Shown in pieces: positions 52,736 to 61,802 of a stretch of 64,000 nucleotides of DNA (position 1 is the first letter of the stretch; every line of letters starts with the position of its first letter). Source of the DNA: Candidatus Zhuqueibacterota bacterium (GTDB lineage Bacteria; Zhuqueibacterota; Zhuqueibacteria; Residuimicrobiales; Oceaniaggregativiventaceae); assembly GCA_014728115.1 (NCBI GenBank), contig WJME01000100.1, positions 62,001 through 126,000 of the forward strand, read 5' to 3'. The notes below the pieces were generated by a model. That model saw nothing but the letters and a program-made list of their open reading frames with translations. It had not been told where the DNA came from and made no database searches. The position numbers were made by a program, and so were the translations under genes.

Positions 52736-54037
52736 TTACAAATGCCATGGATCGCGCATGGCATTATCCAACATTTCATTCGCAGTGACATCGCCGATGA
52801 TCTGTTCTTTTTCTGCATCCCAGCGCAATTTACGACCCAGTAACATGGAGATTTGACCCAGATGTCCAGGTATGGCAGAGTGATGAGCTGTTTCACAGGG
52901 GGTCAGGGTCTGGTTACGGCTTTTAACACAATCCAGAAAATTGCGCCAATGGCCCGGGGATTTAAACAATTGTTTCTCATCAGGTCCGATGTTTTCCCTT
53001 AACAGACTTTTGGGGTGGGCATCGATGCGTCCACGGTTAACCCATACCCAACCTTTATCACCGATCCATTTGGTCCCCCCTCTAATGTCATCATACCCTC
53101 CTGCGATCACCATTTCGATATCTTGAGGATATTTTGCATTGACTCGATATCGTGTAGCGCTGTTGTAATATCCTTCTTTGGGATATTCACCAACACCACT
53201 GATTTCCAGAGGCCCGCTTTGATCGAATCCCAACCCCCAGTGCGCAATGTCTACATGATGACCGACCCAATCCATGAGCTGTCCGCCACCATAATCCATA
53301 ATCCAACGCCAGTTTTTATGTAACCTAGAGACCGCAAACGGATGATAAGGAGCGGGGCCGAGCCAAAAGTCGTAATCCAGTTCAGGTGGGGGAGGTTTTA
53401 ATTCGTCCTGGCCTTTAGTCCCGGCAAAGTCAGTATGGCCGGCGGGCAACCCCACCTCGACCGTATGAATTTTGCCAATTCGGCCATTTCGCACCAACTC
53501 ACAGGCAAAACGAAAATTCGCTTCAGAGCGTTGCCAGCTGCCTGTTTGCCACACACGCTCGTAACGCCTCACCGCATCACAAATGGCCCTGCCCTCCAGC
53601 AGGGAATGAGACAAGGGTTTTTCAGCATAAATATCTTTTCCCGATTTTGCTGCCATGACCGCAGGAATCGCATGCCAGTGATCGGGAAGACCTAACATGA
53701 CAGCATCGATATCTTTACGATCCATTACTTTTCTGAAATCGCTATAAAGAGTGCATCCTTGTCCATATTTTTTATCGACTTTACTTTTGGCATCCAACAA
53801 ATGGTTTCGATCCACATCGCAGACCGCTACAATTTGTGCATCAGGTTCTTCAAGAAACCGCTCCAAATTGCTGGTTCCCATCCATCCGACGCCAATGCAT
53901 GCCATGGTTATGCGATTCGAGGGAGCTACCTGGCCATTCCTCCCTAATACAGACGCCGGAACAATGATGGGAGCCAACGTCGCAACTGAAAGATTTTTCA
54001 AAAACCTGCGTCTTGGCAAAGATCGTGTGACCTTCAT
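52736..54037 (-). CDS. Tat-exported Gfo/Idh/MocA oxidoreductase 2
   Basis: A 433-residue protein. The N-terminus LPRRRFLKNLSVATLAPIIV is a Tat-type signal. Rossmann motif ACIGVGWMGTSNLERF follows. The active-site motif is canonical: GKDIYAEKPLSHSLLEGRAI. The C-domain has the family WLGPAPYHPF block. It follows paralog 3 by 17 bases and is 42 bases from the HEAT gene, so it is clearly in the same operon. The substrate is unknown. Confidence 0.9.
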   Translation of the reverse strand: MKVTRSLPRRRFLKNLSVATLAPIIVPASVLGRNGQVAPSNRITMACIGVGWMGTSNLERFLEEPDAQIVAVCDVDRNHLLDAKSKVDKKYGQGCTLYSDFRKVMDRKDIDAVMLGLPDHWHAIPAVMAAKSGKDIYAEKPLSHSLLEGRAICDAVRRYERVWQTGSWQRSEANFRFACELVRNGRIGKIHTVEVGLPAGHTDFAGTKGQDELKPPPPELDYDFWLGPAPYHPFAVSRLHKNWRWIMDYGGGQLMDWVGHHVDIAHWGLGFDQSGPLEISGVGEYPKEGYYNSATRYRVNAKYPQDIEMVIAGGYDDIRGGTKWIGDKGWVWVNRGRIDAHPKSLLRENIGPDEKQLFKSPGHWRNFLDCVKSRNQTLTPCETAHHSAIPGHLGQISMLLGRKLRWDAEKEQIIGDVTANEMLDNAMRDPWHL

Positions 54038-54054
54038 ACTGATCTCCTAATGAA

Positions 54055-55371
54055 TTACGACAGACTCCAGGGGCTACGCTTTGACCGATCTCGTAACCGG
54101 TTCGCCTCTGGATCGTTGATAAACAGTTCTGCTTCAGGATTCCATAAAAGGGGACGGCCCAGTTGTACGGCCAAATTACCCAGATGACAAACCGAGACGG
54201 ATCGACATCCGATTTCTACATCGCATATGGGATGTTTTCTCGTTTTGATACAATCCAGCCAATTTTGTTTATGATTATTGCTCTCATATAGATGTAAATC
54301 CCGGGCACTGATCGGGTGCCGTACCAATTTTTCGGGCCAAGTCTTGATATAACTTCGGTTGACCGCAACCTTGCCTTCGGTGCCCGTAAAGAGTATAAGA
54401 TTGTCTTCGACATCGGTGGTCATTTCTACACCATTGGCATAGAGATAAGTCAATTGCTTTATTTCCTTTCCATCAGGGGGAATAATTTTGACCGGACCAC
54501 TATGATCCATACCCAATCCCCACTGAGCGATATCAAAATGATGGGCTCCCCAATCAGTCATGCCACCACCGGAATAATCACGATAGTCGCGCCATTTAGG
54601 CCATCCGGAAAATGAGATCGGAGGAGCGAGGATGGAATGATAAGGCCGCCAGGGGGCAGGCCCCAGCCAAAACTCCCAATTTAATTCAGAGGGCACAGAT
54701 TCAGCAGGCAGATCGCATTCTACGGGATGGGCGATAAAACCGGTACGGATACTGACATTTACCTTTTTAATCTCACCTATATAGCCATTGCGAACCAATT
54801 CACAGGCTAGACGGAATTTATTGTCCGATCTCTGCATACTGCCCGTCTGAAAAATCCTCCTGTATTTGCGCACAGCGTTTACCATTTCTCTCGCTTCATA
54901 GAGTGTTAAAGACAAGGGTTTTTCGCAATAGATGTCTTTGCCCGATTCTGCAGCCATGAGGACAGGAATGGCATGCCAATGATCGGGAGTGGCAATGACC
55001 ACAGCATCGATGTCCGGTCTTTCCAGAATGTATCGAAAATCATCATATGCATCACAAGAGTGATAACGATGGCCGGACTCTTGGGTATAGTGATCATTGA
55101 CCATTTTTTGAGCGTTTTCTTTTTTCAACATATCCACATCACAGACAGCCAGCACCTGTGTACCAGGGGTATTTAAGAATCCCCGCAGCAAGCCGGCCCC
55201 CTGCTTTCCAACGCCAATAAAACCCAGGGTAATTCTTTCAGAAGCTAAGGCAGTATTTGCCCGGCCCGCAAAAGGCATTGCCGCAGAGCCCACAGCTGCA
55301 CCCAGAAAGTTGATAAATTGCCGCCGTGTTATGTCCGATTCTATAATTTTTTTCATGTTCAACCTTTTCAA
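54055..55371 (-). CDS. Tat-exported Gfo/Idh/MocA oxidoreductase 3
   Basis: A 438-residue protein, first of the operon. The signal TRRQFINFLGAAVGSAAMPF is a Tat signal; the ATG at 55356 (MKKIIES) is an alternative start with a slightly shorter leader. Rossmann motif GFIGVGKQGAGLLRGF and EKP in GKDIYCEKPLSLTLYEAREM are present, with the WLGPAPWRPYHSI block. It is more similar to paralog 2 than to paralog 1 by eye. Three such enzymes together suggest successive or parallel steps of sugar oxidation. Confidence 0.9.
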   Translation of the reverse strand: MKRLNMKKIIESDITRRQFINFLGAAVGSAAMPFAGRANTALASERITLGFIGVGKQGAGLLRGFLNTPGTQVLAVCDVDMLKKENAQKMVNDHYTQESGHRYHSCDAYDDFRYILERPDIDAVVIATPDHWHAIPVLMAAESGKDIYCEKPLSLTLYEAREMVNAVRKYRRIFQTGSMQRSDNKFRLACELVRNGYIGEIKKVNVSIRTGFIAHPVECDLPAESVPSELNWEFWLGPAPWRPYHSILAPPISFSGWPKWRDYRDYSGGGMTDWGAHHFDIAQWGLGMDHSGPVKIIPPDGKEIKQLTYLYANGVEMTTDVEDNLILFTGTEGKVAVNRSYIKTWPEKLVRHPISARDLHLYESNNHKQNWLDCIKTRKHPICDVEIGCRSVSVCHLGNLAVQLGRPLLWNPEAELFINDPEANRLRDRSKRSPWSLS

Positions 55372-55533
55372 AAACTATGTGTATGATAATTTTTGACAAA
55401 ACAGGATCATATGATGAGATACAGATGGTATCTATTTTAATGAAAAAAATAAAAAAACCAAACAACTTTTATCAAATATTGCAAAATCGGGATAAATTGT
55501 TAGTTTATATCATAACCACAGAAAGGCATACCA

Positions 55534-56277
55534 ATGGACCTGTCGCTCATCATTCCCGCATTTAACGAGAGTACAAAAATCGAAAATGATATCAGGGCAG
55601 CAAACGATTTTTTTATTGCTCACCGGTTAAAGGGAGAAATCCTGATAATCGATGATGGCAGCGAGGATGAAACTTTACTAAAAGCTCAACAAGCGGGTGA
55701 TAAAGTCATCACGCCCGTACGTGTGTTGCGAGTGGAACCCCAACGGGGCAAAGGATTTGCCGTACGAACAGGGATGCTTGCCAGTCAAAGCGCATTTGTC
55801 ATGTTTGCAGACAGCGGCCTGTGTGTGCCGTTTATCTATGCATTAAGAGGGATGCAGCTGATTCAATCCGGAAAATGCGACATTGCCCATGGCTCACGCA
55901 AACTCGAGGAAAGCGTAATCCACCGACCTCAACCCTGGCACAGAAGGATCATCAGCCGGGTCATGCGGCTCATTTTTATCTATGGTCTGGGAATCCCCAG
56001 GCTCTCAGACACCCAGTGCGGATTTAAAATTTACAGGGGGGAAATTGCCAAAACCCTTTATGGATCAAGCCGGTGCAACGGATTTTTATTTGACATAGAA
56101 ATCATTGTCCTTGCGCAGCAAAAAGGATATCGTATTGCAGAGTTTCCACTCGAATGGACAGCCGACCTGGATAGCCGCCTATCGGCCATAAAAAGTTTTA
56201 AAAAGGTTTTAAAGGAATTGATTCGGACTCATAAAGTACTGAAACAGATTCGAAAAAATAATCATGTATCGGAGTGA
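55534..56277 (+). CDS. GT2 glycosyltransferase, dolichol-phosphate-mannose-synthase-like
   Basis: A 247-residue GT-A enzyme beginning LSLIIPAFNESTKIENDI, with the nucleotide-sugar motifs IIDDGSEDET and FADSGL (in place of the usual DxD, here ADSG), and a C-terminal QCGFKIYRGEIAK. There are no clear membrane helices, so it most resembles DPM1/GtrB-type catalytic domains that charge polyprenyl phosphate. It has AGAAAGG upstream of the ATG. No flippase partner is adjacent; the Agl23-like gene is 7 kb away. Confidence 0.85.
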   Translation: MDLSLIIPAFNESTKIENDIRAANDFFIAHRLKGEILIIDDGSEDETLLKAQQAGDKVITPVRVLRVEPQRGKGFAVRTGMLASQSAFVMFADSGLCVPFIYALRGMQLIQSGKCDIAHGSRKLEESVIHRPQPWHRRIISRVMRLIFIYGLGIPRLSDTQCGFKIYRGEIAKTLYGSSRCNGFLFDIEIIVLAQQKGYRIAEFPLEWTADLDSRLSAIKSFKKVLKELIRTHKVLKQIRKNNHVSE

Positions 56278-56359
56278 TAACTAGCCAACGGTTTTCTGAT
56301 TCGGGTAAAAACAAGAAAAAATGACAATGAATAAATTTCATTTTTCACGTTAAAAACAA

Positions 56360-56387
56360 TTGCGACTTTATGGATATCTTTTATATT
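56360..56387 (+). promoter_or_regulatory. Candidate promoter of the NtrC-type regulator
   Basis: TTGCGA, 16 bases, TATATT, about 115 bases upstream of the regulator start. Match 4 and 5 of 6. Other start sites are possible since this gene's start is uncertain. Confidence 0.35.
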
Positions 56388-56503
56388 AAACTATAGGGAC
56401 GAGGCTCACAATCACTCCGACATTATTCAATAGTTGCATCTCTTGCAGGAGCAATATTTAAAGCACGAATCCATAGCCAGGAGAACACATTGACACTCTT
56501 GTA

Positions 56504-57994
56504 TTGCTTTCCGATAGCGCAAAGAGTACTGTTTTAATATCCGGCACATTGATCGAACAGCGTAGAGAGCAAGCGAGTCAGAGAGACCATCAATATGAAA
56601 TTCAAAAAATAAGCGATATAGACGTGGTTCAAACCCGTGCAAAAATTCTTGTCGTTGATGACGACCATGCCACAGGTCAAATTCTAGCAAAGATTCTCAG
56701 AGGTGAAAATCATCATGCCACACTGAGTTATTCTGCTCAGGAAGCAAAGGCTCGAATAGACGAGAATCCTCCTGATTTAATCCTGATGGATTTACAATTG
56801 CCTGATATCGATGGTATAAAACTGGCGCATAATATCATTAAATCCCATCCAGTGATACCGATTATTCTTGTCTCTGCCTTTGCAACGATTTCAAAGGCTG
56901 TAATGGCAACCAAAATGGGGGTCTATGATTTTCTGGAAAAGCCTTTCGAACGGGACCGTCTCCTGCTGACCATCCGCAATGCACTCTCGTGGAGAAATGC
57001 CCAACAACAACTCTACAGACTCAAACATCAAACCTTTGCCTGCTTTAAAATGGTCGGGCAATCGCCTTCGATCAAACAGGTTTTTTCATTAATTGAAAGA
57101 GTGTCTCCGTTGGATTCTCCTGTTCTGATTTTGGGTGAAAACGGGGTGGGAAAGGAACTTGTTGCCCTGGCTATCCACAATAATAGCACCAGGGCGAACA
57201 AACCACTTGTAAAAATAAATTGCCCCGCTATACCCGAAACATTGATCGAAAGTGAGCTTTTTGGGCATAAACGAGGTTCATTTACTGGTGCTGCTGTGGA
57301 TTATAGCGGCAGATTGTATCAAGCAGATAAAGGCACCTTGTTTCTGGATGAAATCGGAGAGCTCTCTCTTTCTGCTCAAGCCAATTTATTACGCTTTTTA
57401 GAAAGCGGTGAAATTCAACGTATTGGATCGAGTGAAATCCATATCGTTAATGTACGGATTATTGCCGCGACAAATCGTGATTTGAAGAAAATGGTGGACA
57501 AGGGAGATTTTAGAAAAGATCTATACTATCGACTCTGCGTCTTTCCTATTGCCATTCCTCCCCTCAGAGAGCGAAGGGATGATATCCCCGTTCTCTTGAA
57601 CCATTTTATCTCTGAATACACAGAAAAGCACGGAACGTTGAAACCACAACTCACACAAGCTGCCCGCCATCAACTCTATGGCTATGCATGGCCGGGGAAT
57701 GTGAGACAGCTACAGCACTTTGTGGAAAGGATGATGATCTTGTACAACGAACCGGTTTTGGATATTGAACATATTCGGCATTTATTGAGTGACTTGCAAG
57801 ATCCCGACCAGGTTTCTCAGGGACTCGTGAGTTTGAAAAAAGCACGAGAGACCTTTGAACGCCAGTATATAACAACGGTTCTGGTAGAGACAGAGGGCAA
57901 TGTTGCAAAAGCCGCTCAGATTTTGCAGGTCGACAGGGCCAATCTGTACAGAAAATTACATCATTTAAAAATAGATCTTTGGCAAAAAACATAA
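56504..57994 (+). CDS. NtrC-family sigma54-dependent response regulator
   Basis: A 496-residue regulator. The receiver domain begins KILVVDDDHATGQ at about 47, with phospho-Asp96 in LILMDLQLP. An AAA+ domain has Walker A GENGVGKE at 211-218 and GSFTGA at 258-263, the sigma54 contact motif. The C-terminus has a Fis-type helix-turn-helix (AKAAQILQVDRANLYRKL). The start is unsettled: TTG at 56504 gives 46 residues before the receiver, without a good ribosome-binding site; an ATT at 56489 has AGGAG suitably placed. No histidine kinase is adjacent, so its partner is elsewhere. Confidence 0.93.
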   Translation: MLSDSAKSTVLISGTLIEQRREQASQRDHQYEIQKISDIDVVQTRAKILVVDDDHATGQILAKILRGENHHATLSYSAQEAKARIDENPPDLILMDLQLPDIDGIKLAHNIIKSHPVIPIILVSAFATISKAVMATKMGVYDFLEKPFERDRLLLTIRNALSWRNAQQQLYRLKHQTFACFKMVGQSPSIKQVFSLIERVSPLDSPVLILGENGVGKELVALAIHNNSTRANKPLVKINCPAIPETLIESELFGHKRGSFTGAAVDYSGRLYQADKGTLFLDEIGELSLSAQANLLRFLESGEIQRIGSSEIHIVNVRIIAATNRDLKKMVDKGDFRKDLYYRLCVFPIAIPPLRERRDDIPVLLNHFISEYTEKHGTLKPQLTQAARHQLYGYAWPGNVRQLQHFVERMMILYNEPVLDIEHIRHLLSDLQDPDQVSQGLVSLKKARETFERQYITTVLVETEGNVAKAAQILQVDRANLYRKLHHLKIDLWQKT

Positions 57995-58090
57995 TCTGCA
58001 AGGAATCGATAACCAACAGGTATAGCCCCCTTTTGATGATACATAGAAACACTGGCCCTCATGCTTTTCTGCCAATCAGCTGGAAAAAAG

Positions 58091-58822
58091 TCAACCAGAA
58101 TCAGCAACAGAGACTTTAGCGAGTTTTTCTCCTTTAATGGAAATCTCTATTCTTTTCAATGGCACGTCAATGTCGACCATATTGCGAGCCTGGTGTACCA
58201 GCGTCACAATCCCCTTGCAACACGGAACCTGCATATGAACCACAGTGATACTCTTTAGCTGATTGTTGGTAATAATAGCAGCTAATTTTTGTAAATACGG
58301 CGAGGTGTCATCGAGTTTGGGACAAGCCATCACAACAGCTTTATTCCTGACCAGTTCACTCTGAAGCGCTCCATAAGCAACGGCCGCACAATCAGCCAGG
58401 ACTAGGAGATCAGCCCCCTGAAAAAAAGGAGCCTCTGTAGGCACGAGATGTAACTGGATGGGCCATTGCTGGAGACAGGATTGATCGGACACGGGTTCAT
58501 CCGGTTCTGACCCGGTTTTCCAGGATTGCATCATGGCCGAGGGACACCCCGGTTGTGATTTCCGGCTTGCCCGGATGTGTTCTGCTGTCGCCAGCTCATC
58601 ATATGGAGCTGCGAGCCGCTCGGCAATCGTGATCGCACCTGCAGGACAGGCACCGAGGCAATCGCCGAGACCATCACAATATATCTCTTTTACAAGACGA
58701 GCCTTTTTGCCGGCAGCGGTATCAACAAGCTGAATAGCTTTTTCATGGCAGGAAGGAACACACAAGCCACACCCGTCACACAGGTTTTCATCTATATGAA
58801 TAATTTTTCGATTGACTTTCAT
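58091..58822 (-). CDS. Ferredoxin-domain protein of the Hcp-associated type
   Basis: A 243-residue protein from the ATG at 58822, chosen because GGAGG lies 10 bases before it and only 1 before the ATG at 58831. The N-terminus has CX2CX2CX3C (CDGCGLCVPSC) for one 4Fe-4S cluster and CDGLGDCLGACP with only three Cys for a second. A C-terminal domain follows with MACPKLDDTSPY and HMQVPCCKG. Proteins of this layout often lie next to hybrid-cluster protein (hcp) genes in nitric-oxide response loci; no hcp is in this window. It is the last gene of the Rrf2 operon. Confidence 0.75.
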   Translation of the reverse strand: MKVNRKIIHIDENLCDGCGLCVPSCHEKAIQLVDTAAGKKARLVKEIYCDGLGDCLGACPAGAITIAERLAAPYDELATAEHIRASRKSQPGCPSAMMQSWKTGSEPDEPVSDQSCLQQWPIQLHLVPTEAPFFQGADLLVLADCAAVAYGALQSELVRNKAVVMACPKLDDTSPYLQKLAAIITNNQLKSITVVHMQVPCCKGIVTLVHQARNMVDIDVPLKRIEISIKGEKLAKVSVADSG

Positions 58823-58861
58823 ATCACCCATACCTCCATTGCGTATCGGACATTGCTGTTT

Positions 58862-59629
58862 CTATGATTTATTCGATCCGGATTTTCTCGCCAACAGGAC
58901 AAGATCACGGCTCTCTACATCATAGGGATCGCCTTGTAATGATCCATAAAGCTCCGGATCCTGAAAACCATTTCGATTGAAAGCAGAGATTAGTTCATCG
59001 TTTTTATAGGGTTTCAATAGGGTACTATAGAGATCATGTTGCGGCTTGCTTTCTTGCCATTCGATTTTCAGTACATTGAATCGGATCAGAGGAAAGATGA
59101 AATCATAAAATCGAATGATTTCGCCCTGGTGTTTCTTTTGAATGCCAACGATTCTATCCCTATCTCTGAGAATCCGGTTATAATTGAGTTGCTGTAAAAG
59201 AACGATACCTCTGGTTTCGAGGACTCGATTCATCGCATATACGGATTGGTGCAGTTCATTCTCGTTCAGAATGTGGGGGATGGTGTTTCCCAAGCAGAAA
59301 AGCGCATCGGCTCTGACAGAAAGACGGTCCAGTTCAAGCATATCCAGATGATGCCATTCTACCGGGCACTCTAATCGCTCGGAATGCTCTTTGGCTTGAG
59401 CGAGCATTTTGGCATTGCTATCCACACCATGAACCTGAATCCCGAGCTGGCACAAGGCCAGGCTGTACAATCCGGTGCCACAGCCGACATCGATAGCAGA
59501 GCGAATTTGATATCTCTCCACCCAGGGACGCAAAATTTCGATTTGTGTTTCGAGGCGACTGTTGAACCGGGTCATTTCATCATAATCACCGGATAATCGA
59601 TCATAAAAAGAACTAGTATTTTCAGACAT
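58862..59629 (-). CDS. Class I SAM-dependent methyltransferase
   Basis: A 255-residue methyltransferase with motif I SAIDVGCGTGLYSLALCQ, acidic VDSNAKML after it, and DALFCLGNTIPHI near the middle. The substrate is unknown; the fold is of the small-molecule type (UbiE-like). It lies between the Rrf2 regulator (26 bases before) and the ferredoxin (39 bases after), so it is probably controlled by that regulator. Confidence 0.85.
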   Translation of the reverse strand: MSENTSSFYDRLSGDYDEMTRFNSRLETQIEILRPWVERYQIRSAIDVGCGTGLYSLALCQLGIQVHGVDSNAKMLAQAKEHSERLECPVEWHHLDMLELDRLSVRADALFCLGNTIPHILNENELHQSVYAMNRVLETRGIVLLQQLNYNRILRDRDRIVGIQKKHQGEIIRFYDFIFPLIRFNVLKIEWQESKPQHDLYSTLLKPYKNDELISAFNRNGFQDPELYGSLQGDPYDVESRDLVLLARKSGSNKS

Positions 59630-59655
59630 TTTTATCTTATTTTTAAGTAAATTTT

Positions 59656-60108
59656 TTAAACGGATTCAGATTTTATCAGATCGGTGAGGCGATAATTCAT
59701 ATGGGTAATTTGTTTGGCCAAATCGGCTATAGTACGTTGCTGGAATACTGTTTTCAAATTATCCCGAATCGGTCCCCATTCATCATGCAAAGGACAAGGT
59801 TTTCCTTCCCCACATCCCTCGAGTCCGAGTACACATTGTGTAAACAGGTCATCTCCGTCGATGGCAACGACGATATCATATAGCAAAATATCGTTACCCG
59901 GACGAGCCAGTCGAACCCCGCCTTTGGGACCTTTAAAGGAAGCCAAAATTCCTTTTTGCGTCAAAACCTGTAAAATTTTTGTCAGAAAATGAAATGAGAT
60001 ATTCAATTCTTTAGCGATTTCATTAATCGGTACAAATTGTCGTTCAGTATTGACTGCAATATAGAGTATCGCTCTTATTCCATAATCACATGCTTTGGAA
60101 AGGACCAT
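59656..60108 (-). CDS. Rrf2-family transcriptional regulator with Fe-S cysteines
   Basis: A 150-residue regulator with the N-terminal winged helix of IscR/NsrR (MVLSKACDYGIRAILYIAVN, then NISFHFLTKILQVLTQKGI). The wing has GPKGGVRLA. Three cysteines at 92, 99 and 105 are positioned like the 2Fe-2S or 4Fe-4S ligands of IscR/NsrR (92, 98, 104). So it likely senses iron-sulfur status, NO or redox state. It leads an operon with a methyltransferase and ferredoxin. A perfect palindrome lies just upstream. Confidence 0.93.
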   Translation of the reverse strand: MVLSKACDYGIRAILYIAVNTERQFVPINEIAKELNISFHFLTKILQVLTQKGILASFKGPKGGVRLARPGNDILLYDIVVAIDGDDLFTQCVLGLEGCGEGKPCPLHDEWGPIRDNLKTVFQQRTIADLAKQITHMNYRLTDLIKSESV

Positions 60109-60118
60109 ATTTCACCCA

Positions 60119-60140
60119 TTTAAGACTATGTTGTCTTAAA
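60119..60140. promoter_or_regulatory. Candidate Rrf2 operator, perfect palindrome
   Basis: TTTAAGAC and GTCTTAAA are perfect 8-bp arms around TATGTT. It is 11 bases upstream of the Rrf2 start codon and in the divergent region before the MmgE/PrpD gene. Size and location fit an autoregulatory Rrf2 operator. The remaining 280 bases to 60419 contain no gene and no further strong repeat. Confidence 0.65.
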
Positions 60141-60419
60141 TATACGCACTTTATCGCAACCGGTCAAGAGAAAAATCATCACATGGTTTCTCAAAAAGGG
60201 ATATGCCCTCTCCACCTTTTGGTTCCTCTCGCCAGAATGACTGCATTTCTTTTTTTAACCAACAATTTCAACCCTTTTCATCATTTTACTTGCACAATGA
60301 ATCGGAGGTTTGTATGTTACGCTTAGACCAAAGGGATATCTCCCGAACAGATATCAAAAGCTTTGTCTTTTTATCTTGTCGAGACATCGATACGGTTAGA
60401 TCGTAACAGGAGGAGTCTC

Positions 60420-61790
60420 ATGAGTATCACCCGTCAAATGGCAGATTTTGTCCTGAGCCTCAAATATACAGATCTTCCCTCAAGAGTTTTGCATGAGGCC
60501 CGCAGATTTACTCTGGACAGTATCGGTTGTGCATTTGCAGCTTTGAATAGTCCGGATATGATCGCAGCGCATCGATATGTTGCCAAGCTGGGAGGCAGTG
60601 CTGACAGCACGATCATCGGCTCCGGCCTGAAAACCAATGCTGCGGACACTGCGTTTATGAATTCCTTGCTGGTACGAGCGCTGGACTATAATGACATCTT
60701 TTGGGAACAAGATCCGAGTCATCCTTCGGATATCCTCCCGGCGATCTGGGCAACAGCTGAAAAAGCGAACCGATCGACACAGGATCTTTTGCTGGCAAGT
60801 GTTATTGCTTATGAACTGGAATGTCGTTGGTGTTTAGCTGCAAAACCGGGCATTCGAGAAATCGGTTGGCACCATGCCAGCCTGACTCAATTCGTCTCCC
60901 CTTTTGTGGCAGGCTTGATGCTGGGATTGAATCGAGACCAGATGGTCGCTGCGGCGGGCATCAGCGGATCCAGCCACTTTACTTTAGGGGGTGTCGTGGC
61001 AGGTCACCTTACCAACATGAAAAACAGTGCAGATCCGATGGCTGTAGAAGCCGGTGTAAGGGCTGCTTTACTCGCAGCAGAAGGATATTCGGGTCCCTTG
61101 CAGGTGATAGAAGGAAAAGAAGGCGTATTTGAGGTCATCAATAGCGTCCAATGGGATACTGATATTCTTGGCTCATTTTCGGATAAAGAATTTATGATAT
61201 TGAAATGCGGATACAAAGCATTTCCCACCGAAGCATTGACACATCAGCCCATATCGGCAGCCCTGCTCATACGGGAAAAGCAGAATTTGTCGCCTGCTGA
61301 CATCCAATCGGTTTTGGTTGAAACCACGACCCGCGGAGCAGATATCTTGTCTGATGCCAGCAAATTCGATCCTCAAACCAAAGAAACTGCTGATCACAGT
61401 TTGCCTTACTGTATTGCCGCAGCTCTCGCTGATGGCCATGTATTGCCTTCGAGTTTTGAAAAAGAGAACCTTTTCAATCCTACCCTACGCGCCTTGCTTA
61501 AAAAAATCACCGTAAAAGCGGACAAAGAAATCGACAACCTTTTCCCTCAAGTCAAGCGCGCACGGGTGACCATCACGACGAAAAAAAATGAAACATTCAC
61601 AGAAAAGGTCGACTATGCCAAAGGAAGTCCGGAGAATCCACTCAGCGATCAAGAATTGATCGCGAAATTCGAGGCCAACTGTCAGAATATCGTACCGGAA
61701 AACCAACAGCAACACATCATCGATGCATGCATGCAACTTGGCGTCAAAGAAAAATCAAGTAAAGAGTTTATGGAAATCCTGGTTTTATAG
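60420..61790 (+). CDS. MmgE/PrpD-family protein (2-methylcitrate dehydratase-like)
   Basis: A 456-residue protein starting at the ATG at 60420, with AGGAGG 5 bases before; the longer frame to 60363 lacks this. The MmgE/PrpD fold is seen in LDSIGCAFAALNSPD, DYNDIFWEQDPSHPSDILPA and the C-terminal half around HQPISAALLI. Family members dehydrate 2-methylcitrate or isomerise cis-aconitate-like acids. Other propionate genes (prpB, prpC) are not nearby. It is divergent from the Rrf2 operon and may share its operator region. Confidence 0.88.
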   Translation: MSITRQMADFVLSLKYTDLPSRVLHEARRFTLDSIGCAFAALNSPDMIAAHRYVAKLGGSADSTIIGSGLKTNAADTAFMNSLLVRALDYNDIFWEQDPSHPSDILPAIWATAEKANRSTQDLLLASVIAYELECRWCLAAKPGIREIGWHHASLTQFVSPFVAGLMLGLNRDQMVAAAGISGSSHFTLGGVVAGHLTNMKNSADPMAVEAGVRAALLAAEGYSGPLQVIEGKEGVFEVINSVQWDTDILGSFSDKEFMILKCGYKAFPTEALTHQPISAALLIREKQNLSPADIQSVLVETTTRGADILSDASKFDPQTKETADHSLPYCIAAALADGHVLPSSFEKENLFNPTLRALLKKITVKADKEIDNLFPQVKRARVTITTKKNETFTEKVDYAKGSPENPLSDQELIAKFEANCQNIVPENQQQHIIDACMQLGVKEKSSKEFMEILVL

Positions 61791-61802
61791 CGATGCAAAG
61801 GG

